Below are positions 1 to 9,522 of a stretch of 64,000 bases of DNA, piece by piece (the first letter of the stretch is position 1; each line of letters starts with the position of its first letter). Source of the DNA: Flavobacterium psychrotrophum (GTDB lineage: Bacteria; Bacteroidota; Bacteroidia; Flavobacteriales; Flavobacteriaceae); assembly GCF_003403075.1 (NCBI RefSeq), contig NZ_CP031557.1, positions 930,001 through 994,000 of the forward strand, in the 5' to 3' direction. The notes below the pieces were generated by a model. It was not told the DNA's origin and did no database searches. It worked only from the letters and a program-made list of their open reading frames with translations. The position numbers and the translations under genes are program-made.

Positions 1-459
1 CCTTGCTACGAGCCTTAGCGGGCTGGATACATATACATTTAGCTTGCCAAAATGATATTCGCCGCGCTGCGTAGGGCGCAGAAAGAACCCAAAGGCAATT
101 GTTTCGCCCGATGGCACATTTCTGAACACCTTAAAGTCGCGCACCTGAAACTGAAAAGGCAGTTCGTCTATAACCTTAACCCTTGCCGGAAAGTTGTAGC
201 CATTTTCAAGATTTACGGTTACCTGGTTCTCATCGCCGTTACTAAACTTTTCGGGCGTGGTACGCCAGGCTGTAAAGCGGTGGTTGCTTACAAATACCAA
301 AATAAAATCGATAAACAGTAACCCAAAGAAAAGGTAGGTAAGTATCCAGGTGGCATTGTATAACAACGGGAAAAGATAGGCCAATAAAAACAGTGCCAGT
401 ATACCCATAAAAAGGTAAAAGGCAAAATTGTTTATATAGATGCTTTTAAGCCACTTCAT
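1..459 (-). CDS. DUF58 domain protein, N-terminal 153 residues (cut by window edge)
   Basis: The reading frame starts at an ATG that shares bases with the stop of the MoxR gene (TAATG overlap) and runs off the left edge. The first ~60 residues hold two hydrophobic segments. A beta-rich extracytoplasmic stretch follows, of the kind seen before the DUF58 (vWA-like) domain. MoxR AAA+ ATPases and DUF58 proteins are normally encoded together, and the overlapping stop/start implies translational coupling. The role of these pairs is poorly defined; they are thought to act as chaperone and substrate in envelope or stress functions. The DUF58 domain itself is outside the window, so the call relies on position and the membrane-anchored N-terminus. 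Confidence 0.8.
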   Translation of the reverse strand, partial: MKWLKSIYINNFAFYLFMGILALFLLAYLFPLLYNATWILTYLFFGLLFIDFILVFVSNHRFTAWRTTPEKFSNGDENQVTVNLENGYNFPARVKVIDELPFQFQVRDFKVFRNVPSGETIAFGFFLRPTQRGEYHFGKLNVYVSSPLRLVAR

Positions 460-1517
460 TAACGCGGAATTTCTACGGTATCAATAATCTGTTTGATGAT
501 CTGGTCGCCGGTAAGGCCCTCCATTTCGCGCTCCGGGGCTACAACCACGCGGTGGCGCAGTACCGGTATGGCGGCATCTTTAATATCATCAGGTGTTACA
601 AAATCGCGCGCCCTTAAGGCAGCAAAGCCTTTGGCAGCATTAAGGATGGCTATAGAGGCACGCGGCGATGCCCCAAGATACAAAAATGCATTCTCGCGGG
701 TATTGCTTACTATCTTGGCAATATATTCTATAAGTTGTGGTTCTATGATAACCTGCTTAACAATGGATTGGAATTTTAAAATGTCCTGCTGAGAAATTAC
801 AGTTTTAATATCACCAAGCTTGTCATTACCCTTAAGGGCATTTTCGCGTTGTAGAATTGCTATCTCCTCGTTAAGATCAGGATAACTGATGGTAATTTTA
901 AACAGGAACCTGTCTAATTGCGCTTCAGGCAGGCGGTATGTACCTTCCTGCTCTATGGGGTTTTGTGTGGCAATAACCAAAAATGGCGCCTCCATTGTAT
1001 AGGTGTGGCCTTCAACAGTTATCTGGCGTTCTTCCATAACTTCAAAAAGTGCAGCCTGTGTTTTTGCCGGGGCACGGTTAATCTCGTCGATCAAAACGAA
1101 GTTAGAAAATACAGGGCCTTTCTTAAAGCTGAATTCTGATTTAGAAAGGTCGAATACCGATGTGCCCAGTATATCACTCGGCATCAGGTCTGGCGTAAAT
1201 TGTATGCGGCTAAAGTCAAGCGATAGTGCTTTGCTCAGCAATTTGGCAGTAATGGTTTTAGCTACTCCGGGTACACCTTCTATAAGTACATGGCCGTTGC
1301 TTAGTATAGCAACGAGCAACTGGTCTATCATTTTATGCTGGCCTACAATCACCTTGCCCAGTTCCTGCTTTATAGCATCTATTCCTGCCCTTAGTGCGTT
1401 AAGGTCAAGACGGTTGGTAAAGTTTAGCGTATCGCTTTCCGGCTGTGTTGGTGTTGTGTTTTCAGGTTGGTTAAAACCTTCCGGCTGTTCGTTATCGTGT
1501 TTTTCAATATCTATCAT
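459..1517 (-). CDS. MoxR family AAA+ ATPase
   Basis: This 352-residue protein is a cytosolic AAA+ ATPase of the MoxR type. Walker A (GVPGVAKT) lies at about residues 81-88 and Walker B (VLIDE) at 141-145. The motif ATQNPIEQEGTYRLPEAQLDRF, split here by description only, is the MoxR sensor-1/arginine-finger region downstream of Walker B. The first ~40 residues are acidic and low-complexity. MoxR proteins are chaperone-like ATPases that usually act on a neighbouring vWA/DUF58 protein. The start overlaps the end of the DUF4350 gene by 4 bases and the stop overlaps the DUF58 start, placing it in the middle of a leftward five-gene operon. Confidence 0.93.
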   Translation of the reverse strand: MIDIEKHDNEQPEGFNQPENTTPTQPESDTLNFTNRLDLNALRAGIDAIKQELGKVIVGQHKMIDQLLVAILSNGHVLIEGVPGVAKTITAKLLSKALSLDFSRIQFTPDLMPSDILGTSVFDLSKSEFSFKKGPVFSNFVLIDEINRAPAKTQAALFEVMEERQITVEGHTYTMEAPFLVIATQNPIEQEGTYRLPEAQLDRFLFKITISYPDLNEEIAILQRENALKGNDKLGDIKTVISQQDILKFQSIVKQVIIEPQLIEYIAKIVSNTRENAFLYLGASPRASIAILNAAKGFAALRARDFVTPDDIKDAAIPVLRHRVVVAPEREMEGLTGDQIIKQIIDTVEIPR

Positions 1518-2701
1518 AACCTTAGTTTTTCGATGGCGTTGTTTATTGCTATTACATCAGCTTCTGAACTGAGTATTTGTTGGCGGTGTTTTTTTATAAG
1601 GCTTACTGCCTGTTGTATGTCCTGTATGCTTTTACCGGTTTTTTGATGCAGCCTTTCTACAAAGGCATCATCAAGGCTATAGGTGTCAATAAGGTAATCT
1701 GTGCGCACCTTTTCTAAAAAGTAAATTATCTTTTTATCAATGATTGTGTGGTGGTTACCTTCCTGAAAATAAAGGTTACCTATGGTTTTTGTAAAATCTA
1801 TGGTAGTATTAGTTACCGGGTGTATAACCGGCACTACACGCTGCCTGCGCCTGGCATTAAAAAAGATAAAGACAATGAGCGCCAACAAACCCAGATACCA
1901 AAAAGAGCTAAAGGCTGGCTGCTCCAGGAAATTGGTCAGCGTAGTATCACGGTTTTGTGCCGTAGCGTTACCTACCTGCCACAGTAGCCTGCCTGTGGGT
2001 ATTTTTGCAGCAATAGCCTCTGCATATTGCCAGGTGTTTTTAGTAAGCAGATAATAGTTTGTAAATACCTGTGGTTGTGTGTGCAGTAGTATGCGGCCAT
2101 AGCCAAATTTTGCCTGAACATAGTTAGGTACCACAGTATCTTTTGTATGCTGGTAGCCCAGTATGGCTATGCTGTCGTTACCCGTTGCAAGGCTGTCAAA
2201 ATAGTTATGTCCGTGCCCTTCTTTATACCAATATTTGTTTTTACTGTTTTTATCGAAGGTAAGTGCGATAGAGTCAACAGGATTCAGGTCTCTAATGCTA
2301 AGCCCAAGGGTATCCAGTATAACCTCAGGAAAATTGTTCATGCTAAGCAATACCGTGTTACCGTGTGCTGCATAGTTAAGGAGCTCTTTAGCTGATGCGC
2401 GATCTATATCGTTAGATTCATAAATATTAAGATAAGTGCCCTGACTATAGTAGGTATTAGTCTCATAATCATAATCTTCCTCAAGATATTCATAAGGGCT
2501 TATAGATATCTTCTCAATAGTATCTCCCTTAAAAAGATCAGGGGCCTCTTCATTAAGTACATAAAGCCCAAGCGGTATTTTATTATTTATAGAATAAGAC
2601 GGCCTCCAGTTAAGCTGTTTAGGCTCATAGGCATCTGCAATGATTGCTATTACAACAAACACAGCAATAATAGAGAATATGGTAATAAGCGCCTTTTTCA
2701 T
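1514..2701 (-). CDS. DUF4350 domain membrane protein
   Basis: The 395-residue product has an N-terminal hydrophobic helix (about residues 4-24), a long periplasmic region, and a second transmembrane helix near residues 268-285 followed directly by basic residues. A cytoplasmic helical tail of ~100 residues ends the protein. This layout and its place between a DUF4129 gene and a MoxR gene match the DUF4350 family of Bacteroidota. No enzyme motif is visible and the molecular role is unknown. The gene starts 2 bases after the DUF4129 stop and overlaps moxR by 4 bases, so co-expression is very likely. Confidence 0.85.
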   Translation of the reverse strand: MKKALITIFSIIAVFVVIAIIADAYEPKQLNWRPSYSINNKIPLGLYVLNEEAPDLFKGDTIEKISISPYEYLEEDYDYETNTYYSQGTYLNIYESNDIDRASAKELLNYAAHGNTVLLSMNNFPEVILDTLGLSIRDLNPVDSIALTFDKNSKNKYWYKEGHGHNYFDSLATGNDSIAILGYQHTKDTVVPNYVQAKFGYGRILLHTQPQVFTNYYLLTKNTWQYAEAIAAKIPTGRLLWQVGNATAQNRDTTLTNFLEQPAFSSFWYLGLLALIVFIFFNARRRQRVVPVIHPVTNTTIDFTKTIGNLYFQEGNHHTIIDKKIIYFLEKVRTDYLIDTYSLDDAFVERLHQKTGKSIQDIQQAVSLIKKHRQQILSSEADVIAINNAIEKLRL

Positions 2702-2702
2702 G

Positions 2703-3521
2703 TTATAATGTATTTAGCGTTTTTTTAAAGGCTTTTTCTGCTTTTGCAAAAGCCTTCTCATCAATATCAAAATCGCCATACCAGCTGTGGTCATATACAT
2801 AAGACAAGTAACGGAAATCGTCACGCAGGCCATTGTTTTTTATTTCGTAGTAATAATCAGTGTTGGTCTTATCCCAGTTCCAGGTTATTATTTCGCGTGC
2901 CGATAACTTTTTAAGCAGCCACAGGTAGTAATAACGCAATGCCAGCCTATAATTATCTTCTTTTTTAGTTTTTTCTATCAGCGATGCAAAATCCATTTCG
3001 TGAATGTTTCCGGCTTCTACATCGGTAACAGTAATTTTTTTATCTGCACGGCCAAATATCCACAGCCCGTTTTTTTGCAAAACAGCCCGTGCAATAAAAT
3101 ATACCACAACCAGTATTACGAGTATCCATAATGATTTTATGAGCCAGTCTGCAATAGCAGAACTTTTTCCTGCGTGTTGGGTATTGCCCGGGCCAAACAG
3201 CATTTTAAGTATTTTTCTTATCCATGCAAAAAAACGTGTTGCCCAGTTCTCAGTTTCGGGTTTTTGCTCGTAATCAAAATCGTTTCCGGTATATTTTTTC
3301 TTAAATCCGGGGCTAAATTTCCTGTTAGTATAGGTGGCGGGCAGGGGTGGGGCAACAGTTTGTTTTTGATAAACCGTGTCATCTGTATAGCTATAATCGG
3401 TTTGTTCGCTATATTGTATGCTGTCTGTTACAATTTCAGAAATTGTATCTGCTTCCTCCTGCGCTATAAGGGCAGTGGACGAAAATAACAGATAAATACA
3501 GAGTAATATTATTCGGGTCAC
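2703..3521 (-). CDS. DUF4129 domain membrane protein
   Basis: I place the start at a GTG at 3521, because it gives a clean signal peptide (TRIILLCIYLLFSSTALIAQ) and leaves 5 bases after the SpoIIM stop. The longer frame from 3602 would overlap that gene by 76 bases. The mature part has an acidic/Tyr-rich stretch, one transmembrane helix near the middle, and a C-terminal helical DUF4129-like domain with conserved aromatic residues (YRLALRYYYLWLLKKL, then WDKTNTDYYYEI). In Bacteroidota this protein sits with the MoxR/DUF58 pair. Function unknown; possibly an envelope scaffold. Confidence 0.8.
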   Translation of the reverse strand: MTRIILLCIYLLFSSTALIAQEEADTISEIVTDSIQYSEQTDYSYTDDTVYQKQTVAPPLPATYTNRKFSPGFKKKYTGNDFDYEQKPETENWATRFFAWIRKILKMLFGPGNTQHAGKSSAIADWLIKSLWILVILVVVYFIARAVLQKNGLWIFGRADKKITVTDVEAGNIHEMDFASLIEKTKKEDNYRLALRYYYLWLLKKLSAREIITWNWDKTNTDYYYEIKNNGLRDDFRYLSYVYDHSWYGDFDIDEKAFAKAEKAFKKTLNTL

Positions 3522-3526
3522 GATGG

Positions 3527-4513
3527 TTATGCTGGTTTGTTGGCGTGTAATGCTTTTTGCAGCCTGCGGTTTACCCTGAATGGATAAATAAGGTAATACC
3601 ACGATATGAGGCTAAGCGTAGACAAAATTATAAAAATATTTAGCGACATGGGCATTACAGGAGAATATCGGGTAACAAAACCTTCTATCATTCCGGCGGC
3701 AAATATAAACGGCAGTGTACTTGCCCATACTTTAAGGCCGTCTTTAAAACCGCGCTTAAGCGATTCGCCCCTCGAATAGGTTTTTGGGAACAAAATTCCC
3801 GCACCAAAAATAATGCCTGCAACAGCGCATATTACAATAGAAAAAATTTCCATGGCACCGTGCAGCCAAATGCCGCGAACACTTTCCCAAAATACTTTTT
3901 TCTCGTAAAAAAAGTATTGAAAAGCACCCAGCATAATGCAGTTTTTAAAGAGGAGGTATACTGTGCCAAAGCCACCCAGTATGCCCAGTACAAACTCTGA
4001 AGCGCAAACACGCAGGTTATTAAGGGTAATGCCTATAGCACTGCCCCAGTTACTGCCCGATTTGTAAACGGCTACAGGGTTGCCATTCTCTATATTTTCA
4101 AGGGTCATGTTTACATAGTCATCGCCCATAATAAGGCGTACAAACCCGGCATCGTGCGCAGCAGAGAAAACGCCTATTAATGTAAACAGGAAAAAGAATA
4201 AAAAGGCATACAGCACATAGCGCCTGTTGTTATATACCACAAGTGGTACTTCGGTTTTAAAAAAACGTATAATGCGGTAGCCCTCTTCCCGGCGTGTTTT
4301 ATAGATCTTTTGGTAGGTAAGAGCGGCAAGGTTATTAAGGTAGGTTACCGTCTTGCTGCGGGGGTAATAGGTTTGCGCATAGGCAAGGTCATTTACCAGA
4401 TGTATGTAAAGGCTGGCAAGGTCGTCAGGATTTTTTTTTGCATTACCAAAAATAGCCTGCTCAAATTCGAGCCATTTTTCTTTATTTTGTTTTATAAACG
4501 CAACTTCTCTCAT
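3527..4513 (-). CDS. SpoIIM/DUF95 family integral membrane protein
   Basis: A 328-residue polytopic membrane protein of the stage II sporulation protein M (DUF95) family; in non-sporulating bacteria this is only a family name. The N-terminal ~100 residues are cytosolic and helical, followed by at least five hydrophobic segments and the family-typical region LFKNCIMLGAFQY, then a WLHGAMEI turn. I chose ATG 4513 (MREVAF) over a possible upstream ATG at 4543, which would overlap the divergent RDD gene. It is the first gene of the leftward MoxR operon. Only 23 bases separate its start from that of the RDD gene on the other strand. Confidence 0.85.
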   Translation of the reverse strand: MREVAFIKQNKEKWLEFEQAIFGNAKKNPDDLASLYIHLVNDLAYAQTYYPRSKTVTYLNNLAALTYQKIYKTRREEGYRIIRFFKTEVPLVVYNNRRYVLYAFLFFFLFTLIGVFSAAHDAGFVRLIMGDDYVNMTLENIENGNPVAVYKSGSNWGSAIGITLNNLRVCASEFVLGILGGFGTVYLLFKNCIMLGAFQYFFYEKKVFWESVRGIWLHGAMEIFSIVICAVAGIIFGAGILFPKTYSRGESLKRGFKDGLKVWASTLPFIFAAGMIEGFVTRYSPVMPMSLNIFIILSTLSLISWYYLIYPFRVNRRLQKALHANKPA

Positions 4514-4536
4514 AAGTAGGGCTAAAAATATAAAAT

Positions 4537-5280
4537 ATGTCACAACTATCCATAACCACTACTCAAAATGTTAATATAAATTTTAATACCGCTAATCCCG
4601 GAGAGCGTGCGCTGGCTTATATAATCGATGCCGTTATTATATACGCTTATTATCTTGTAGTGTTTGAAGTGATTTTTCCGTTAACAGGGATTCAGGATTT
4701 TGTTGCAACGCTCGATCCCTGGAGCGAAATGGCGGTGTATGGCCTTGGTGGTTTGCCTGTGCTGTTTTATGCCTTGTTGTGTGAAACATTTCTTGACGGG
4801 CAAACGGTGGGCAAGATGCTCATGAAAATAAAAGTTATAAAAATTGATGGCTACCAGGCTGCCTTTGGCGACTACCTTGTGCGCTGGCTTTTCAGGATAG
4901 GTGAAGTTACCCCGCCAATGAGCATCATCGGACTTATAGCAATGATAATAAATAAAGATGACCGCCGCCTGGGCGATATTGCAGCGGGTACGGCCGTGAT
5001 ATCTTTAAAAAGCGATGTTACCATTAACCATACCATACTAAGGGAAATAGATAGTAATTACATACCTGTGTATCCGATGGTGATAAAACTTACAGATAAT
5101 GATATGCGCATTATTAAGGAAACCTATGACTCCAGCTATCGCCAGGCCGACTTTGAGATGATGGAAAAGCTTAAAAATAAAATAGAGACAGTTACAGGTA
5201 TAAAATCGGTTAGCCAGAGTGCTACTACATTTGTAGATACAGTGCTTAAAGACTACAATTACTACACCCAAAATATGTAG
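4537..5280 (+). CDS. RDD family membrane protein
   Basis: The 247-residue protein carries an RDD domain. After ~20 polar residues, GERALAYIIDAVIIYAYYLVVFEVIF forms the first helix with its conserved R and D, described here as residues ~22-47. Two further hydrophobic segments follow, with the family signature GQTVGKMLMKIKV before the third and DRRLGDIAAGT after it. The C-terminal ~75 residues are soluble and charged. RDD proteins are membrane proteins of debated function, some linked to Na+/H+ antiport. Divergent pairing with SpoIIM/MoxR genes is common in Flavobacteriaceae and suggests a shared envelope role. Confidence 0.9.
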   Translation: MSQLSITTTQNVNINFNTANPGERALAYIIDAVIIYAYYLVVFEVIFPLTGIQDFVATLDPWSEMAVYGLGGLPVLFYALLCETFLDGQTVGKMLMKIKVIKIDGYQAAFGDYLVRWLFRIGEVTPPMSIIGLIAMIINKDDRRLGDIAAGTAVISLKSDVTINHTILREIDSNYIPVYPMVIKLTDNDMRIIKETYDSSYRQADFEMMEKLKNKIETVTGIKSVSQSATTFVDTVLKDYNYYTQNM

Positions 5281-5412
5281 GTAAAAACTTTAAAAGTATG
5301 GTTTGTTGGCAATAGGCTGTTGTTGTGTATGCATATACTTTTAATGCAGATTAAGCAGGGGCTTTTAACTTAAAATTAGAAATAAAATTCGCAGATTAGC
5401 CGTTACAAAATG

Positions 5413-5420
5413 TACCTTTG
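5413..5420 (+). promoter_or_regulatory. -7 promoter element (TACCTTTG)
   Basis: TACCTTTG matches the Bacteroidota -7 consensus TAnnTTTG and lies 37 bases before the LysM gene start. I do not see a TTG at the right distance upstream, so the -33 box is weak or absent. Confidence 0.5.
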
Positions 5421-5456
5421 TAGCGGTTAATTAATTTATAAAATACATTTACAGGC

Positions 5457-7382
5457 ATGAAATATATACTGGTTATCGCGTTTTGGCTTACGCTGTCTTT
5501 ACCTGCTTTTGCGCAGGACTATAAAAAGCACACGGTAGAAAAAGGCGAAACGGTTTTGAGCATCAGCAAAAAATATAAGATAACACCTTATGATATTTAC
5601 CGCCTTAACCCCGATGCTAAAAACGGGCTTAAAACAGATACTGTTTTATTGATACCTAATAATCCGGTTAAGCCCTTACCTGCAGGAGCCGAGGTAAAAG
5701 CAAAGCCCACTAAAGTTACAAATACCGTGCATACCGTAGTGGCGGGCGAAACCCTTTTTAGCGTTGCTAAAAAATATGGCGTTAGCGTTGCCGATCTTGA
5801 AAAAGCCAATGCTGGGCAAACAGCCGGAGGCTTAAAAACAGGGCAGGAGCTTATTATACCTGTTAAGGGCAGCGGTGTAGCCGCACAAGCAAAAGTGGCG
5901 GAGAAGCAAATTGCCAAAAAGCAGGAAACTGCTTATATGTACCATACGGTAGAAGCAGGGGAAACAAAATTTGGGATTGCCAAAAAATTTGGCATGACGG
6001 TGCAGCTTATTGAGGAACTAAACCCAGAGGTAAAAGATACGTTGCCATTAGGCTTTAGGCTTAAGCTTGCAAAAAATGAGGTAATAGCCGAGTCTAAAGT
6101 AGCCGAGCCGGCAGAAGTAGCAAAACCGGTAGCTGCAAGTACAGGTTATAAAACATATACCGTGCAGCCAAAAGAAACACTTTACAGCCTTACAAAAAGT
6201 ACCGGCCTTACCGAAGATGAGCTAACAGCCCTTAATCCTGAACTTAAAGGCGGACTTAAGGAGGGTATGGAAATTAAACTTCCTGCTGGGCTAAACATAG
6301 CGGTGGCTGTGCCCGGTAAAATAAATAATCTAAACGCAACGCTAAATAAAGATACTCCTAAAAAACTGGCACTTTTACTGCCATTTAATATGAGCAGTAT
6401 TGAGAAAGACACGGTGCGCAGTAAAAAACTCCGTACAGATAAGTTGCTTAACCTTACCCTCGATTTTTATGCCGGTGCCCTCGTGGCTATCGACTCTGCA
6501 AGGGCTATGGGTTTGCCTGTTAATGTAAGTATACTTGATGCTAAAGAGACTACAAAAACATCTGATGTTGCCGGTCTTAAAAGCAGCCTTACCGGTACTG
6601 ATGCCATTATAGGGCCATTCTTTCAAAATAATGCAGAGAGTGCTGCGGCACTTTTTCCTAATGCAGTAGTAATATCGCCGCTGGCTAAAGAGGCCGGGCA
6701 TACATATCCTAACCTATATTACTCTATTCCGTCTGACGAGGCCATGCGTACCGCGCTTTTTGATTATGTAAAAGGCAAAAATGGCAATGTGGTAGTAATT
6801 ACCGACAGTAAAAAAGCAAGTGCACGTAGCTTTATAAAAACAAACTACCCTGAGTTCAGGATGCTGGAGGGTGCTATAACCGGCGACGGTATACGTGCCC
6901 TGCTTGTAAAAGGAAAAACAAATTATGTTGTTTTAGATACCGAAACACTTAGCAACATTACCGGTACGCTTAAGCTGCTGGATGAAGCTACGGTCGAGTA
7001 CAACATACAGATGGCTATACCGGATAAGACCGATAAATATGACCATGATGAGGTATCATTGCCACGCCTTATGAAACTGAAATTACTGTATCCGTCTATA
7101 ACCCGCGATGATCAAAGTGCACAAACCGCTTTGTTTGCCAAGGTGTTCCGCGAAAAGAATGGTTACAATCCTACGCCTTATGCTACCCGAGGTTTTGATA
7201 TTACCTTTGATACGTTGTTGCGTTTGTTTCAGCCTGAAGGCTTAAAGGATGCCATGGCAACAAAAACATCTGTACAGGTAGAAAATAAGTTTATATACCT
7301 GCCGCAAAATGGTGGTAACTTTAATAACGGCGTTTTTATAATGCAGTATAATGATGGATTAACCGTAACCGAAGCACAATAA
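5457..7382 (+). CDS. Exported protein with four LysM domains and a type-1 periplasmic-binding fold
   Basis: A 641-residue protein. A signal peptide (to about residue 20, ending FAQ) is followed by four LysM peptidoglycan-binding repeats at roughly residues 22-68, 89-136, 160-205 and 230-276. Each begins with the HTVxxGET-type motif and ends in a LxIP or LxLP motif. From about residue 300 a domain resembling the substrate-binding fold of amino-acid ABC transporters starts (KKLALLLPFN, then DAIIGPFF and FDITFDTLLR). It probably binds peptidoglycan in the periplasm; the ligand of the C-terminal domain is unknown. The OsmC gene follows 3 bases after its stop. Confidence 0.88.
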   Translation: MKYILVIAFWLTLSLPAFAQDYKKHTVEKGETVLSISKKYKITPYDIYRLNPDAKNGLKTDTVLLIPNNPVKPLPAGAEVKAKPTKVTNTVHTVVAGETLFSVAKKYGVSVADLEKANAGQTAGGLKTGQELIIPVKGSGVAAQAKVAEKQIAKKQETAYMYHTVEAGETKFGIAKKFGMTVQLIEELNPEVKDTLPLGFRLKLAKNEVIAESKVAEPAEVAKPVAASTGYKTYTVQPKETLYSLTKSTGLTEDELTALNPELKGGLKEGMEIKLPAGLNIAVAVPGKINNLNATLNKDTPKKLALLLPFNMSSIEKDTVRSKKLRTDKLLNLTLDFYAGALVAIDSARAMGLPVNVSILDAKETTKTSDVAGLKSSLTGTDAIIGPFFQNNAESAAALFPNAVVISPLAKEAGHTYPNLYYSIPSDEAMRTALFDYVKGKNGNVVVITDSKKASARSFIKTNYPEFRMLEGAITGDGIRALLVKGKTNYVVLDTETLSNITGTLKLLDEATVEYNIQMAIPDKTDKYDHDEVSLPRLMKLKLLYPSITRDDQSAQTALFAKVFREKNGYNPTPYATRGFDITFDTLLRLFQPEGLKDAMATKTSVQVENKFIYLPQNGGNFNNGVFIMQYNDGLTVTEAQ

Positions 7383-7385
7383 ATC

Positions 7386-7796
7386 ATGACATCTAAAGTA
7401 ACATACCTGGGCGATCTTCGCACATCTTCAATACACATACAATCGGGCAACGAGATAATATCTGACGCGCCGGTAGACAACAACGGCAAAGGCGAAGCTT
7501 TTTCTCCTACCGATACCGTAGCAAGTGCACTGGCCAGCTGTATGCTTACCATAATGGGCATCAAAGCCCGCGATATGGGTGTGGCTATAGAAGGTACAAC
7601 TGCTGAGGTTACCAAGCTAATGCAGGCCGCTCCCCGAAAAATATCGGGCATTAAAATTATCTTCAATATGCAAAGCGATGCAGATGAAAAGTCGCGTACC
7701 ATTTTAGAACGCGCTGCGGTTACCTGTCCGGTTTACCTGAGCTTAAATACTGATATTGAAAAGGATATTGTTTTTAACTGGGGAGATAATATTTGA
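7386..7796 (+). CDS. OsmC family peroxide-resistance protein
   Basis: At 136 residues this has the length of an OsmC/Ohr thiol peroxidase. The two redox cysteines are present: one in the SALASCML helix (about residue 55) and one in the TCPVY motif (about residue 117). These proteins reduce organic hydroperoxides in the cytosol using thiols such as lipoyl or bacillithiol donors. The 3-base gap to the LysM gene points to one transcript. Nothing is unusual in the sequence. Confidence 0.92.
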   Translation: MTSKVTYLGDLRTSSIHIQSGNEIISDAPVDNNGKGEAFSPTDTVASALASCMLTIMGIKARDMGVAIEGTTAEVTKLMQAAPRKISGIKIIFNMQSDADEKSRTILERAAVTCPVYLSLNTDIEKDIVFNWGDNI

Positions 7797-7819
7797 TTCT
7801 AAGTTTAAGGTGTAATGAT

Positions 7820-7827
7820 TACATTTG
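7820..7827 (+). promoter_or_regulatory. -7 promoter element (TACATTTG)
   Basis: TACATTTG fits TAnnTTTG and lies 26 bases before the chosen ATG (7854) of the T9SS gene. It falls inside the frame if the upstream ATG at 7815 were used, which favours 7854 as the start. Confidence 0.55.
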
Positions 7828-7853
7828 CGCCTCAAATCACTAATCAAATTATT

Positions 7854-9497
7854 ATGCGTTCATTATCTCCTTTATTACTCTTTATTTATCTGTTTTTTTT
7901 TAACAGTGTTTTTGCACAAGAACCACCTGTGTTTTCTTGGGCATATACTGCAGAAATACCTATGCATGTCTTTAAAGATGTGAAAACAGATAGCCAGGGT
8001 AATGTTTATGCAATAGGTTCTTTTTTACGAAATTTTACTTTAGGCGGAGTTACGTTTAACACAGTCGGCTATGCTCATGTTGTTGTAACAAAATTTAACC
8101 GTGATGGTAATTTAGTTTGGGTAAAACAATTATTTGATCCTGAGTCGTCAGTAAGCGATATGGACTATGGATATGCTATAACTATTGATGCATCAGATAA
8201 TATTTATGTTGCCGGGTCTTATACAGGTACAGTAAGCTTAGCTGGTGTAGAATATACCTCTGCAGGTGTTACCCCTTTACGAAACCTTTATGTTGCAAAA
8301 CTAAATCAAGCAGGTGAAGTTATATGGTCTTCTAATGCTATTGCTACAGGTGCAAGTGGATTAGGATTTGTATCTTGTACAGGATTAAATGTAGATTCGT
8401 CAGGTAATTTATATATTACAGGAGATTATACCACTAACCTTAGTTTTGGTAGTACAGTTTTAACTACTTCAAGTTCCTACACTACTTCATCAATGTTTTT
8501 AGCAAAATATGATGCATCCGGTAATTTTGCCTGGGCTAAAAGTGGTCCAGGGGTTAGTGGCGGCGTAGTAACAGATGTAGCTGGAAACGTTTATGTAGGA
8601 GGAGGTAACATTGCAGGCCGTTCTTTCGGACCATTTGCACTTCCAGATGCAGGCTGTGGATTTTTAGCCAAATTTAGTGGTGATGGGGAAGGTATATGGA
8701 TCAATAAAAATTTTTCATGGGGACCTGAATTTAAAGATATTGATATAGACCGCGATGGTAATGTAATTGCAATAGGCACTTTTACAGATTATCTTACTGT
8801 GGACGGTCAAACTTATGATGTTCCGAATACATCTTTTAATTATAATTTTGTTATAAAGTACAATACAGAAGGTGTATCTGATTGGGTAAAGACTTTTGGA
8901 GGAGCAACTTCAGATAAGGCAAGTTTAGTAATAGATAGTCATAATAATATTTACATTTCCGGTTTTTATTCTGGTTTACCTTTAAGGATAGATGGGTTTG
9001 AACTGCCGCGTTCCGAAACAGGTTTCAAACAATCATTTTTTACAAAATTAACTTCTGATGGCGGTGTGAGTTGGCTCAGGGGACTAAATACTATGGATTC
9101 AGGATATGAGTTAAGTGCTGGTATAGATTTAGATTCGGCAGGAAATATATTCGTAGTCGGCAATGCTTATGCTGAAACAAATTTTGATAGTTTGGGGACC
9201 ACAGCAGGAGGAGCATTTGTTGGTAAGTTGGGTGATTATCAACTTGGTCTGGATGACATCCGGAAAAATCATATTAATTTATATCCTATTCCTGTAAAAG
9301 ATTATTTGAGCATCGAAAGTGGTGCTGAAATAAAACAAATAAATATTTATAGTACTTTAGGCAAATTGATATATAGTAATGTTATAAATACAGGCAGTTC
9401 GGCTAAATTGAATATTGCTGAATTACCGGCTGGATATTATATCTTACAAATAATCGGCGATAATACAAGCTATTGTAAAAAAATACTTAAAAATTAA
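7854..9497 (+). CDS. Secreted SBBP-like beta-propeller protein with T9SS type A sorting domain
   Basis: The 547-residue product starts at MRSLSP, giving a signal peptide that ends FAQ. Its body consists of repeats with the pattern D-x-x-GN-x-Y-(I/V)-x-G, as in SBBP/beta-propeller repeats, about ten times. The last ~75 residues (from NLYPIPVKD, with the SKLIYS/GYYILQI motifs and ending in a KKILKN tail) form the Por-secretion C-terminal sorting domain. It is therefore exported through Sec and then the type IX system and attached to, or released from, the cell surface. The carbohydrate or protein target is not evident. Its codon use is more A/T-rich than the neighbouring housekeeping genes. Confidence 0.88.
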   Translation: MRSLSPLLLFIYLFFFNSVFAQEPPVFSWAYTAEIPMHVFKDVKTDSQGNVYAIGSFLRNFTLGGVTFNTVGYAHVVVTKFNRDGNLVWVKQLFDPESSVSDMDYGYAITIDASDNIYVAGSYTGTVSLAGVEYTSAGVTPLRNLYVAKLNQAGEVIWSSNAIATGASGLGFVSCTGLNVDSSGNLYITGDYTTNLSFGSTVLTTSSSYTTSSMFLAKYDASGNFAWAKSGPGVSGGVVTDVAGNVYVGGGNIAGRSFGPFALPDAGCGFLAKFSGDGEGIWINKNFSWGPEFKDIDIDRDGNVIAIGTFTDYLTVDGQTYDVPNTSFNYNFVIKYNTEGVSDWVKTFGGATSDKASLVIDSHNNIYISGFYSGLPLRIDGFELPRSETGFKQSFFTKLTSDGGVSWLRGLNTMDSGYELSAGIDLDSAGNIFVVGNAYAETNFDSLGTTAGGAFVGKLGDYQLGLDDIRKNHINLYPIPVKDYLSIESGAEIKQINIYSTLGKLIYSNVINTGSSAKLNIAELPAGYYILQIIGDNTSYCKKILKN

Positions 9498-9505
9498 GCA
9501 CTTTT

Positions 9506-9522
9506 AAAAAAGCGCCTTTTTT
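9506..9522 (+). terminator. Intrinsic terminator
   Basis: A7-type arms AAAAAAG and CTTTTTT enclose a 3-base loop 8 bases after the T9SS stop codon, giving a short hairpin followed by Ts. Confidence 0.45.
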
